The notes under the pieces: generated by a model
Told to the model about the DNA's origin: nothing
What the model saw: the letters and a program-made list of their open reading frames with translations, nothing else
Databases searched by the model: none
Position numbers and translations under genes: made by a program
Shown here: positions 19,396-26,444 of the stretch, piece after piece
Layout: every line of letters begins with the position of its first letter
Position numbering within the stretch: the first letter of the stretch is position 1
Assembly (NCBI RefSeq): GCF_005877905.1
Contig: NZ_SWDV01000013.1
Location: 160,603-224,602 of the forward strand
Direction: 5' to 3'
Length of the DNA stretch: 64,000 nucleotides
Source: Pseudomonas nicosulfuronedens
Lineage (GTDB): Bacteria > Pseudomonadota > Gammaproteobacteria > Pseudomonadales > Pseudomonadaceae

Positions 19396-20448
19396 ATGCA
19401 ATTCTTCGACGATTCGCTGCACCCCGAGAACCAGGAAAAGGTGGTCATCACCACCGCGCCCTATGGTCCGGAATGGATGCCCGAGGACTTCCCCGAAGAC
19501 ATCCCGGTGACCATGGACGAGCAGGTGCAGAAGGCCGTTGACTGCTATGAAGCCGGCGCCACCGTGCTCCACCTGCACGTACGTGAGCTGGACGGCAAGG
19601 GCTCCAAGCGCCTGTCCAAGTTCAACGAGCTGATCGCCGGCGTACGCGAAGCCGTGCCGGACATGATCATCCAGGTCGGCGGCTCGATTTCCTTCGCCCC
19701 GGAAAGTGACGGCGAAGCGGCCAAGTGGCTGTCCGACGACACCCGGCACATGCTCGCCGAGCTGACTCCCAAGCCCGACCAGGTGACGGTGGCGATCAAC
19801 ACCACCCAGATGAACATCATGGAGCTGCTCTACCCGGAGTACCTCAAGGGCACCTCCCTGGAGAACCCGCTGTACCAGGCAGCCTACAGCGAGATGACCG
19901 TGCCGGCCGGCCCGGCCTGGGTCGAGGAACACCTCAAGCGCCTGCAGGCCGCCGGCATCCAGCCGCACTTCCAGCTCACCGGCATGCACGCCCTGGAAAC
20001 CCTCGAGCGCCTGGTGCGCAAGGGCGTCTACAAGGGCCCGCTGAACCTGACCTGGATCGGCATCGGCGGCGGCTTCGACGGCCCCAATCCGTTCAACTTC
20101 ATGAACTTCGTGCACCGCGCTCCGGACGGCGCCACCGTCACTGCCGAATCGCTGCTCAAGAACGTCCTGCCGTTCAACATGATGGCGATGGCCATGGGGC
20201 TGCACCCGCGTTGCGGTATCGAGGACACCATCATCGGCCAGCACGGCCAGCGCATGAGTTCGGTGGAGCAGATCCAGCAGTGCGTCCGCGTCGCCCATGA
20301 ACTGGGTCGCGAGGTCGCCAGCGGCAAGGAAGCGCGCGCCATCTACAAGATCGGCGTGCAGTACGACAGCGTCGAGGAAACCCTGCGCATGAACGGCATG
20401 GCGCCCAACCGCCAGCCGGGCCAGAAGTCCGTCCCGCAACGCGCGTGA
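19396..20448 (+). CDS. BKACE-family beta-keto-acid cleavage enzyme
   Basis: A 350-aa zinc-dependent TIM-barrel protein of the 3-keto-5-aminohexanoate cleavage (BKACE, DUF849) family. The zinc motif HLHVRE (H59, H61) and the later GIGGGFDGPNPFNFMNF and QHGQRMSS stretches are visible. Family enzymes condense a beta-keto acid with acetyl-CoA to give acetoacetate and a new acyl-CoA. At 350 aa it is longer than the typical 270-310 aa, with an extra N-terminal part. AGGAGA precedes the ATG. The true keto acid is unknown; the dioxygenase just upstream may generate its precursor. Confidence 0.88.
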   Translation: MQFFDDSLHPENQEKVVITTAPYGPEWMPEDFPEDIPVTMDEQVQKAVDCYEAGATVLHLHVRELDGKGSKRLSKFNELIAGVREAVPDMIIQVGGSISFAPESDGEAAKWLSDDTRHMLAELTPKPDQVTVAINTTQMNIMELLYPEYLKGTSLENPLYQAAYSEMTVPAGPAWVEEHLKRLQAAGIQPHFQLTGMHALETLERLVRKGVYKGPLNLTWIGIGGGFDGPNPFNFMNFVHRAPDGATVTAESLLKNVLPFNMMAMAMGLHPRCGIEDTIIGQHGQRMSSVEQIQQCVRVAHELGREVASGKEARAIYKIGVQYDSVEETLRMNGMAPNRQPGQKSVPQRA

Positions 20449-20454
20449 CAGGCT

Positions 20455-20486
20455 CCGGCGCGGGTTCTGCCAGTAACCCGCGCCGG
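20455..20486 (+). terminator. Stem-loop between BKACE and MFS genes
   Basis: A perfect 12-bp stem CCGGCGCGGGTT/AACCCGCGCCGG with an 8-nt loop begins 6 bp after the BKACE stop and is followed by CTTTC. It may terminate part of the transcripts or stabilise the upstream mRNA, lowering expression of the transporter half of the cluster. Confidence 0.55.
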
Positions 20487-20537
20487 CTTTCAACCAGAAC
20501 AACAAGAATCCACTGACCCACCCGGAGCACTATCGCC

Positions 20538-21827
20538 ATGGCCATCCCCTCCGTCGCCCTGGGCGACATCCCTGCCGCTGAACCCAGCGTGCCGCGCCGC
20601 TATGCCTGGGTGGTGTTTGCCCTGACCTTCGGCCTGCTGATTTCCGACTACATGTCGCGCCAGGTGCTCAACGCCGTCTTTCCGCTGCTCAAGGTCGAAT
20701 GGACCCTGAGCGATGCGCAGCTCGGCCTGCTCAGCGGCATCGTCGCGGTGATGGTCGGCTTGCTGACCTTCCCCCTGTCGCTGCTCGCCGACCGCTGGGG
20801 ACGCGTGCGTAGCCTGGCGCTGATGGCCATGCTCTGGAGCCTCGCCACCTTGGGCTGCGCCGTGGCGCAGACCTTCCCGCAGATGTTCGCTGCACGCTTT
20901 TTCGTCGGCGTCGGCGAGGCCGCCTACGGCAGCGTCGGCATCGCCGTGGTCATCTCGGTGTTCCCGGCGCACCTGCGCGCCACCCTGACCGGAGCTTTCA
21001 TGGCCGGCGGCATGTTCGGCTCGGTGCTCGGCATGGGCCTGGGCGGGGTGCTCGCCGCGCACCTGGGCTGGCGCTGGGCCTTTGCCGGCATGGCGCTGTT
21101 CGGCCTGCTGCTGGCGCTGCTCTATCCGCTGATCGTCAGCGAGAAACGCATCGCGCCGGTTGCCGCCGCTGAAGCCAGGCAACAGGCCGGCGGACGCTCG
21201 CTGCGCAGCCTGTTCGGCAGCCGTTCGGTGATCGCCGCTTATCTGGGCAGCGGCCTGCAATTGTTCGTTGCCGCCGCGGTGATGGTGTGGATCCCCAGCT
21301 ACCTCAACCGCTACTACCACCTGGACACCGGCAAGGCCGGGCTGATCTCGGCGGTCATCGTGCTGGTGGGCGGCAGTGGCATGGTGCTCTGCGGCATCCT
21401 CTGCGACCGTCTGGGGCGCGCCAATCCACCGCGCAAGATCATTCTCGCTATCGGCTTCTGCCTGGTCAGCTGTGTCCTGCTGTCCATCGCCTTCCACCTG
21501 CCGCCGGGCACCGCGCAACTGAGCCTGCTCGCGATGGGCATGCTGGTCGCGGCCGGCACCTCGGGGCCGTCCGGCGCCATGGTTGCCAACCTCACCGCAC
21601 CCGCTGTGCATGGCACTGCCTTTGCCACCCTGACCCTGGCCAACAACCTGCTGGGCCTGGCCCCCGGCCCGCTGCTCACCGGCGTACTGGCCGACCATAT
21701 CGGCCTGGATCGCGCCTTCCAGCTCATCCCGCTGCTGAGCATCCTCGCCGCGCTGGTGTTCATCTACGCCCGCCGCCACTACCACAACGACATGCGCCGC
21801 CTGCGCGGCGAAGAGGAGGGCGCCTGA
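20538..21827 (+). CDS. MFS transporter of the catabolic cluster
   Basis: A 429-aa, 12-helix major facilitator protein. The loop 2-3 motif LADRWGRVRS and its second-half echo CDRLGRANPPRK are present, as is the substrate-facing DYMSRQVLNAVFPLL in helix 1 seen in anion:H+ symporters of the ACS/aromatic-acid type. It probably imports the pathway substrate. GGAG precedes the ATG, and the stop overlaps the next start (TGATG), coupling it to the DsbA-like gene. Confidence 0.9.
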   Translation: MAIPSVALGDIPAAEPSVPRRYAWVVFALTFGLLISDYMSRQVLNAVFPLLKVEWTLSDAQLGLLSGIVAVMVGLLTFPLSLLADRWGRVRSLALMAMLWSLATLGCAVAQTFPQMFAARFFVGVGEAAYGSVGIAVVISVFPAHLRATLTGAFMAGGMFGSVLGMGLGGVLAAHLGWRWAFAGMALFGLLLALLYPLIVSEKRIAPVAAAEARQQAGGRSLRSLFGSRSVIAAYLGSGLQLFVAAAVMVWIPSYLNRYYHLDTGKAGLISAVIVLVGGSGMVLCGILCDRLGRANPPRKIILAIGFCLVSCVLLSIAFHLPPGTAQLSLLAMGMLVAAGTSGPSGAMVANLTAPAVHGTAFATLTLANNLLGLAPGPLLTGVLADHIGLDRAFQLIPLLSILAALVFIYARRHYHNDMRRLRGEEEGA

Positions 21828-22492
21828 TGCCGACTCTCAATCTGGACATGACTTTCGACTTCATCTGCCCCTGGTGCCTGATCGGCAAGCGCAACCTCGA
21901 CGTCGCGCTGCGCCTGCTGGCCCGCCAGCGCCCCGAGCTGCAGGTGCGGGTGAACTGGCTCGGCCTGCAACTGCTGCCGCAGATTTCGATGGACGGCGAA
22001 CCCTTTGCCGAGTTCTACCAGCGCCGTCTGGGCGGCAAGCGTGCTGTGAAGGCACGCATGGGCGAAGTGCGGCGGGCGGCGGAGGGCGCCAAGGTCGATC
22101 TCGACCTCGAACGCATCCTCACCATGCCCAATACCACCTATGCGCACCGGGTGTTTCAGCGCGCGGTGCACGTAGGCAGCGAGAGTCAGAAGGAGCAGCT
22201 GCTGGAGATGATCTTCCGCGCGCACTTCCAGCTCGGCCAGGACATCGGCAACCGCGACACCCTGCGCCGTCTGCTGCGCGCCTGCGATTTCAAGGAGGCT
22301 GACTTCGAGGATGCCCTGGCCGATGGTGCCCGCCAGTTCATCGGCCGCCGCGTCGCCCTGGCGGACTCCAGCGTGCCGATGTTCCTCCTTGAAGGCCGTG
22401 CCTTCGCCCTGGGCGGGCAGAGCCCGGAACAGCTGCTGGCAGCCCTCCACCGAGCTTTGGAACGACAGTTCCCGGAGGCGATCCCGGCATGA
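21827..22492 (+). CDS. DsbA-family oxidoreductase (FrnE/2-hydroxychromene isomerase-like)
   Basis: A 221-aa protein with a thioredoxin fold and helical insertion. It begins LDMTFDFICPWCLIGKRNLD with the redox motif C14-P-W-C17, typical of cytosolic FrnE-like DsbA proteins; no signal peptide is present. Such proteins act as thiol oxidoreductases or glutathione-dependent isomerases in degradation pathways. Translationally coupled to the MFS gene in front (1-nt overlap) and the Rieske gene behind (4-nt overlap), so a role in the same pathway is likely. The longer in-frame extension upstream is antisense-like reading of the MFS gene and is not used. Confidence 0.87.
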   Translation: MPTLNLDMTFDFICPWCLIGKRNLDVALRLLARQRPELQVRVNWLGLQLLPQISMDGEPFAEFYQRRLGGKRAVKARMGEVRRAAEGAKVDLDLERILTMPNTTYAHRVFQRAVHVGSESQKEQLLEMIFRAHFQLGQDIGNRDTLRRLLRACDFKEADFEDALADGARQFIGRRVALADSSVPMFLLEGRAFALGGQSPEQLLAALHRALERQFPEAIPA

Positions 22493-22815
22493 ATGCTGTG
22501 CTGCACATTCCCGCCGAACGCCTGCCGGCGCGCGGCGGCCGGAGCCTGATCCACCATGAGCAGGGGCTCATCCTGCTCCTGGATATCGACGGCGAGCTGC
22601 ATGCCATCGGCGACAGCTGCCCCCATGCTGGCGCCTCGCTGTTCAGCGGTCGCCTGGATGGCCGCTGGCTACAGTGCCCGGCCCATGGCCTGCGCTTTGA
22701 TGTGGCCACGGGTTGCCCGGCGGGTATCAAGGGCTTCGGCCTGCGCCGGCACGGGATCTCTTGGATTGCCGGCGAGTGCCACGTGGTGATTGCCGATGAA
22801 GAGGTGTCGGCATGA
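22489..22815 (+). CDS. Small Rieske [2Fe-2S] protein
   Basis: A 108-aa stand-alone Rieske domain with both cluster-binding loops intact: CPH (C44, H46) in SCPHAGASLF and CPAH (C63, H66) in QCPAHGLRF. No membrane anchor. It could be a Rieske ferredoxin giving electrons to an oxygenase, although the TauD-type enzyme upstream does not need one, so the partner is unclear. Coupled by 4-nt overlaps with both neighbours. Confidence 0.9.
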   Translation: MNAVLHIPAERLPARGGRSLIHHEQGLILLLDIDGELHAIGDSCPHAGASLFSGRLDGRWLQCPAHGLRFDVATGCPAGIKGFGLRRHGISWIAGECHVVIADEEVSA

Positions 22816-23822
22816 CCGCGCTGACGATTTCTGCCCTCGGCAGCCGCAGCCGCACCTTGCTGCCGGGCCTGCTGGTCAGCGCCATGGTGGCGGCCGCTGC
22901 CACCTTCCTGTCCGAACACTATGGCGCGCCGGTGATGCTCTTTGCGCTGCTGCTCGGCTTGGCGATGAACTTCCTCTCCGCCGACAGCGTCTGCAAGGCC
23001 GGCATCGAGTTCACCGCCCGCGAAATCCTGCGCCTGGGCGTGGCACTGCTGGGTATCCGCATCACCTTCGGGCAGATCGCCGAGCTGGGCTGGCAGCCGG
23101 TGGTCATGGTGGTGGTGCTGGTCACGGTGACTATCCTGGTGTCCATCGCGGCGGCCCGAGCCATGGGCTTCAACTTCCTCTTCGGTTTGTTGACCGGCGG
23201 CGCCACGGCTATCTGCGGCGCCTCGGCAGCCCTGGCCCTGGCGGCGGCCTTGCCAGCGCACACGCAGAAGGAGAAGGCCACGCTGTTCACCGTGCTCGGT
23301 GTCTCGGCGCTGTCGACCCTGGCGATGATCCTCTACCCGATGATCGTCCGCTCGCTGGGCCTGCCGCCATTGCAGGCGGGCATCTTCCTTGGCGGCACCA
23401 TCCACGATGTGGCCCAGGTGGTCGGTGCCGGTTACAGCCTTTCGAAGGACGTGGGCGACAGCGCCACGGTGGTCAAGCTGATGCGCGTGGCCATGCTGCT
23501 GCCGGTGATCCTCTGCGCGGCGATGATCACCCGCGCCCGCGGCGTGGAGCCGGGGGACAAGCGTCCGCCGCTGCTGCCGTGGTTCGCCGTGGGCTTCGTG
23601 CTGCTGGCGGCGGTGAACAGCACCGGCTTCCTGCCGTCGCTGGTGGTGGAGGCGGGCGGGAAGCTGTCGCAGTGGTGCCTGGTGATTTCCATCGCAGCGC
23701 TGGGGATGAAGACCCAGCTCAAGGCGCTGGCGACGGTGGGAGTGAAACCGATCCTGCTGATGGTGGGGGAGACGGTGTTTCTGGCCCTGTTGGTGCTGGG
23801 GATGTTGAAGGTCGCGGGTTGA
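22812..23822 (+). CDS. YeiH-family putative sulfate/sulfite exporter
   Basis: A 336-aa polytopic protein with about ten helices and the family hallmarks LLGLAMNFL, LRLGVALLGIRITFGQI, GGATAICGASAALA and GGTIHDVAQVVGAGYS. YeiH/PSE proteins are annotated as sulfate or sulfite exporters, and relatives sit next to sulfonate-degrading enzymes. As the last gene of the cluster, it may remove sulfite freed by the dioxygenase. The overlap with the Rieske gene (4 nt) ties it to the operon. Transport specificity is inferred. Confidence 0.88.
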   Translation: MTALTISALGSRSRTLLPGLLVSAMVAAAATFLSEHYGAPVMLFALLLGLAMNFLSADSVCKAGIEFTAREILRLGVALLGIRITFGQIAELGWQPVVMVVVLVTVTILVSIAAARAMGFNFLFGLLTGGATAICGASAALALAAALPAHTQKEKATLFTVLGVSALSTLAMILYPMIVRSLGLPPLQAGIFLGGTIHDVAQVVGAGYSLSKDVGDSATVVKLMRVAMLLPVILCAAMITRARGVEPGDKRPPLLPWFAVGFVLLAAVNSTGFLPSLVVEAGGKLSQWCLVISIAALGMKTQLKALATVGVKPILLMVGETVFLALLVLGMLKVAG

Positions 23823-23844
23823 TCCCGCTGCGTCGGTCGTAAGT

Positions 23845-23922
23845 CGTAGGGCGCATAACGTGCCAGCGTTATCTGCCGACGTGGTATCGGCGGATAACCC
23901 GTTCCGGGTTATGCGCCCTACG
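23845..23922. repeat. GTAGGGCG-type intergenic palindrome, copy 1
   Basis: Arms CGTAGGGCGCATAACG and CGGGTTATGCGCCCTACG, with a smaller internal repeat (GCGTTATCTGCCGA / TCGGCGGATAAC). The same family recurs at 40997 and 50882. Confidence 0.85.
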
Positions 23923-23934
23923 CAAAGACTCCTG

Positions 23935-23990
23935 TTTTGGCTTTGGCTTTTGAGGGCTTCCAGAGGAACTCCGATCACCTTGGCCCCCCG
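23935..23990 (+). repeat. Truncated arm of the hexamer-palindrome element
   Basis: TTTTGG-CTTTGG is followed by CTTTTGAGGGCTTCCAGAG, the same junction found at 24075 in the full element. It then diverges. A solo arm in direct orientation with the left arm of the larger element. Confidence 0.6.
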
Positions 23991-24032
23991 ATAACGCCGA
24001 CGTAATCGGTGAAACACCCATCCTGCGAACTG

Positions 24033-24329
24033 TTTTGGTTTTGGTTTTGGTTTTGGTTTTGGTTTTGGTTTTGGCTTTTGAGGGCTTCCAGAGAAACTTC
24101 CGCGCGCGCCGAATGCCCCTTTCAGGAGGCCGAAGGTGATCGGAGTTTCAGGGGCCCGCCGCGAAGGGCCATCCCTGGCCCATCGCGGCTCTCGCGGCAT
24201 CCATGCCGCTCAACCCCCGAAACTCCGCTTCAACGAGGCCTCCTGAACGGGGCGTTCGGAGTGCGCTGACGTTTATCTGGAAGCCTTGCCAAGCCAAAGC
24301 CAAAGCCAAAGCCAAAGCCAAAGCCAAAG
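24033..24329. repeat. 300-bp palindromic element flanked by hexanucleotide arrays
   Basis: Seven TTTTGG units (24033-24074) at the left and six CCAAAG units (24294-24329) at the right face each other. Inside, about 70-bp arms (24085-24155 and 24215-24283) are imperfect inverted copies sharing CTTCCAGA, TTCAGGAGGCC and CGGAGTTTC. The centre holds shorter palindromes such as GGGCCATCCCTGGCCC. No plausible gene is in 23823-24390. It is either a MITE-like non-autonomous element or a large structured repeat. Confidence 0.7.
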
Positions 24330-24337
24330 CGTGCTCT

Positions 24338-24361
24338 TGTAGGAGCGAGCTTGCTCGCGAA
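24338..24361 (+). repeat. Single REP unit
   Basis: TGTAGGAGCGAGCTTGCTCG followed by CGAA, immediately after the CCAAAG array and 29 bp before the AraC stop codon. No inverted partner is nearby. Confidence 0.85.
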
Positions 24362-24390
24362 CCGCACCGCACCGTCCTATCAGGAATGAA

Positions 24391-25404
24391 TCACTCCCCC
24401 TCCCGCCCCAGATGCTCCTTGCGCCAGGCCGCCGGCGACACACCGAACTGCACCGCGAACCAGCGCGTGAACGAGCTGGGCATCGAATACCCCAGCAGGT
24501 CGGCGATGCGCCCCAGCGAATAGCGCGGGTTCTCCATGTAGCGCAGCACCAGCTCGCGGCGGACTTCGTTGATCAGGTCGGAGAAGGTCACCCCGTTGTC
24601 TTCCAGTCGCCGTTGCAGTGTGCGCACGTTCAGCCCCAGCGACTGGGCGATCTGCTCGATGGTCGCGCGGCCCATGGGCAACAGCAGGTAGATGGACTTG
24701 CGCACCTCGTTCAGCGTGCTGCCGTCGGTGGCGCCGGGCAGGGAGTCGACGAAGCTTCGCGCATGTCGCGCCATGGCCGGGTCGGCCATCGGGTTGGCGG
24801 CGTCGAGGTCGGCGGCGGGGATGACGATGCCGTTGAACTCGCTGCCGAATTCGATCTTGCAGCCGAACAGACGCCGGTGGACCTGCAGGTCCGCCGGGGC
24901 GTCGTGGCTGAAGTTGACGCTGATCGGTCGCCAGTGCGGGCCGAGGAGGGCGGCGCAAAGGCGGTAGAGCGTACCCAGGGCCAGCTCCAGACCCTGGCGC
25001 ATGGGCATCGGCGGTACGGTGAGGAGTTCCTCGCGCAGGATCGCCATCTTGCCTTCCTGGTCCACGTACAGCGCCAGGGATTCGTTGAGCAGGTGGCGGT
25101 AGCGAATGATGGTGTCCATTGCCTCGCGCAGGGTGGCCTGGTGCGACAGCAGCAGGCTGATCACGCCGAAGTCGGCGAGTTGGCGCGATTCGGCCATGCG
25201 CAGGCCGAAGGTCTCGCAGCCGCTGATGCGCGCCGAGTCCTCCAGCAGACCGACCGCCGCGGAGACGGGGATGCGCTGCTCCGGGTGCTCGAGCATGGAT
25301 TGAGAGAGGCCCACCGCACTCAGTTGCTGCTGCGGGTTGAGGCCCAGGTGTCGGGCCACTTCCAGGTAGTTGGTCAGGGCCGCAATGCGAACCATTGGAG
25401 TCAT
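24391..25404 (-). CDS. AraC-family regulator with PF12625-type N-terminal domain
   Basis: A 337-aa regulator. The N-terminal half (about aa 15-200) has the arabinose-binding-like AraC domain seen in OruR/ArgR-type proteins (ALTNYLEVARHLGLNP, then ETFGLRMAESRQLADFG). The C-terminus has the double HTH: IEQIAQSLGLNVRTLQRRLE and SLGRIADLLGYSMPSSFTRW. The start at 25404 has AGAAGG eight bases upstream; a second ATG lies at 25395. Divergent from the hydrolase gene, with a 332-bp gap that contains a 21-bp-period direct repeat, its probable operator. It likely controls the hydrolase-DUF1302 genes and perhaps the cluster ending at 23822. Confidence 0.9.
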   Translation of the reverse strand: MTPMVRIAALTNYLEVARHLGLNPQQQLSAVGLSQSMLEHPEQRIPVSAAVGLLEDSARISGCETFGLRMAESRQLADFGVISLLLSHQATLREAMDTIIRYRHLLNESLALYVDQEGKMAILREELLTVPPMPMRQGLELALGTLYRLCAALLGPHWRPISVNFSHDAPADLQVHRRLFGCKIEFGSEFNGIVIPAADLDAANPMADPAMARHARSFVDSLPGATDGSTLNEVRKSIYLLLPMGRATIEQIAQSLGLNVRTLQRRLEDNGVTFSDLINEVRRELVLRYMENPRYSLGRIADLLGYSMPSSFTRWFAVQFGVSPAAWRKEHLGREGE

Positions 25405-25642
25405 GCCGATCGCCTTCTTGTTCTTGTGGTTGCTGCGTGCCGGCGGGGTCCGGGGACGCCGACGGCCGAGCGCACGCTGGCTGGGTCGATGACAGCAGAT
25501 TCTATCGGCAGCTGTAACCAAGCGTGTACGAAGTTTCGCAGTTCGGCCAGTGCCTGCGGCGCTCTGGAATGCGCCGTACGTCCCGTGGTGCAAGCCATGC
25601 AGCCGGGCGGCGAGGCTTCAGGCGGGGCAGGGCCTGTCATCA

Positions 25643-25677
25643 AATGCGAAGTGCCTGACGCTCAATGCAAAGCACCT
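25643..25677 (+). promoter_or_regulatory. Direct repeat, candidate AraC operator
   Basis: Two copies of AATGCRAAGYRCCT at 25643-25656 and 25664-25677, matching at 11 of 14 positions, are spaced exactly 21 bp (two helical turns). That is the usual arrangement of AraC-family half sites. They lie 60-95 bp upstream of the hydrolase start. Confidence 0.55.
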
Positions 25678-25736
25678 TCACCGGTGCATCTCTACTGTCT
25701 GTCCAACAAGTTCGAAATCACGGCAAAGGTGAATCG

Positions 25737-26303
25737 GTGAGCCATAACAAGACTTCCACCACCGTCCTCATGGTCCCCGGACTGCGCGACCACGTGGCCG
25801 AGCATTGGCAGACCCTGCTCCAGCAGCGCCTGCCCAATGTTCGCAGCGTGCCGCCGCTGACCGAGAACAAGCTGGACTTGAGCGCCCGTGTCGATGCCAT
25901 CCAGCGCGAACTGGAAAGCATCGACGGCGAGGTGATCCTGGTTGCCCACAGTGCCGGTGTACTGATGGTCGCCCACTGGGCGGCACGCTACAGCCGACCG
26001 ATCAAGGGCGCATTGCTGGCTACACCGCCGGATCTCGACGGCGATTGGCCTGCCCATTATCCCAAGCCGGCGGTCCTGGCCGAAATGGGTTGGGCGCCAC
26101 TGCCGCTGGAGCCTTTGCCATTCCCCACGCTGGTGGCCTGCAGTGACAACGACCCGCTGGCGAGCCCTGAGGCCGTGCAGCGCATGGCCCGCCACTGGCG
26201 CGCCAGCCTGGTGGAACTGGGCCGTGTCGGCCACCTCAACCCCGCTTCGGGATTCGGCGACTGGCCTGAGGCGCAAGCGCTGATCCAGATGCTGGACAGC
26301 TGA
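25737..26303 (+). CDS. RBBP9/YdeN-like alpha/beta serine hydrolase
   Basis: A 188-aa compact alpha/beta hydrolase. It has the oxyanion-type start VLMVPGLRDHVAEHW, the nucleophile S72 in VAHSAGVL (AHSAG in place of GxSxG), an acidic residue in CSDNDPLAS (about D137-139) and a histidine in GRVGHLNPASG (about H165). This is the RBBP9/DUF1234 pattern; such small esterases are of unknown substrate. The start is a GTG at 25737 preceded by AAAGGTGA. Divergent from the AraC regulator and 141 bp ahead of the DUF1302 gene, so it probably shares the regulon. Confidence 0.85.
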   Translation: MSHNKTSTTVLMVPGLRDHVAEHWQTLLQQRLPNVRSVPPLTENKLDLSARVDAIQRELESIDGEVILVAHSAGVLMVAHWAARYSRPIKGALLATPPDLDGDWPAHYPKPAVLAEMGWAPLPLEPLPFPTLVACSDNDPLASPEAVQRMARHWRASLVELGRVGHLNPASGFGDWPEAQALIQMLDS

Positions 26304-26444
26304 TTCACCACCCCTGACTCAACAGCAACCCCCGGTTCCGGCGTTCACGCCGGGGCAGGCCCTCGTGCGCCCTGGCGCACGCGAAAGGGGCTGCGGGACG
26401 GGCCCGGAAAGCGTCCCGACCACAACAAGAAACGGAGCACACGC

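Noticed and set aside
24033..24329. Hexamer arrays considered as a CRISPR or origin repeat
   Set aside because: Units are only 6 bp without spacers, and there are no cas, dnaA or replication genes nearby.
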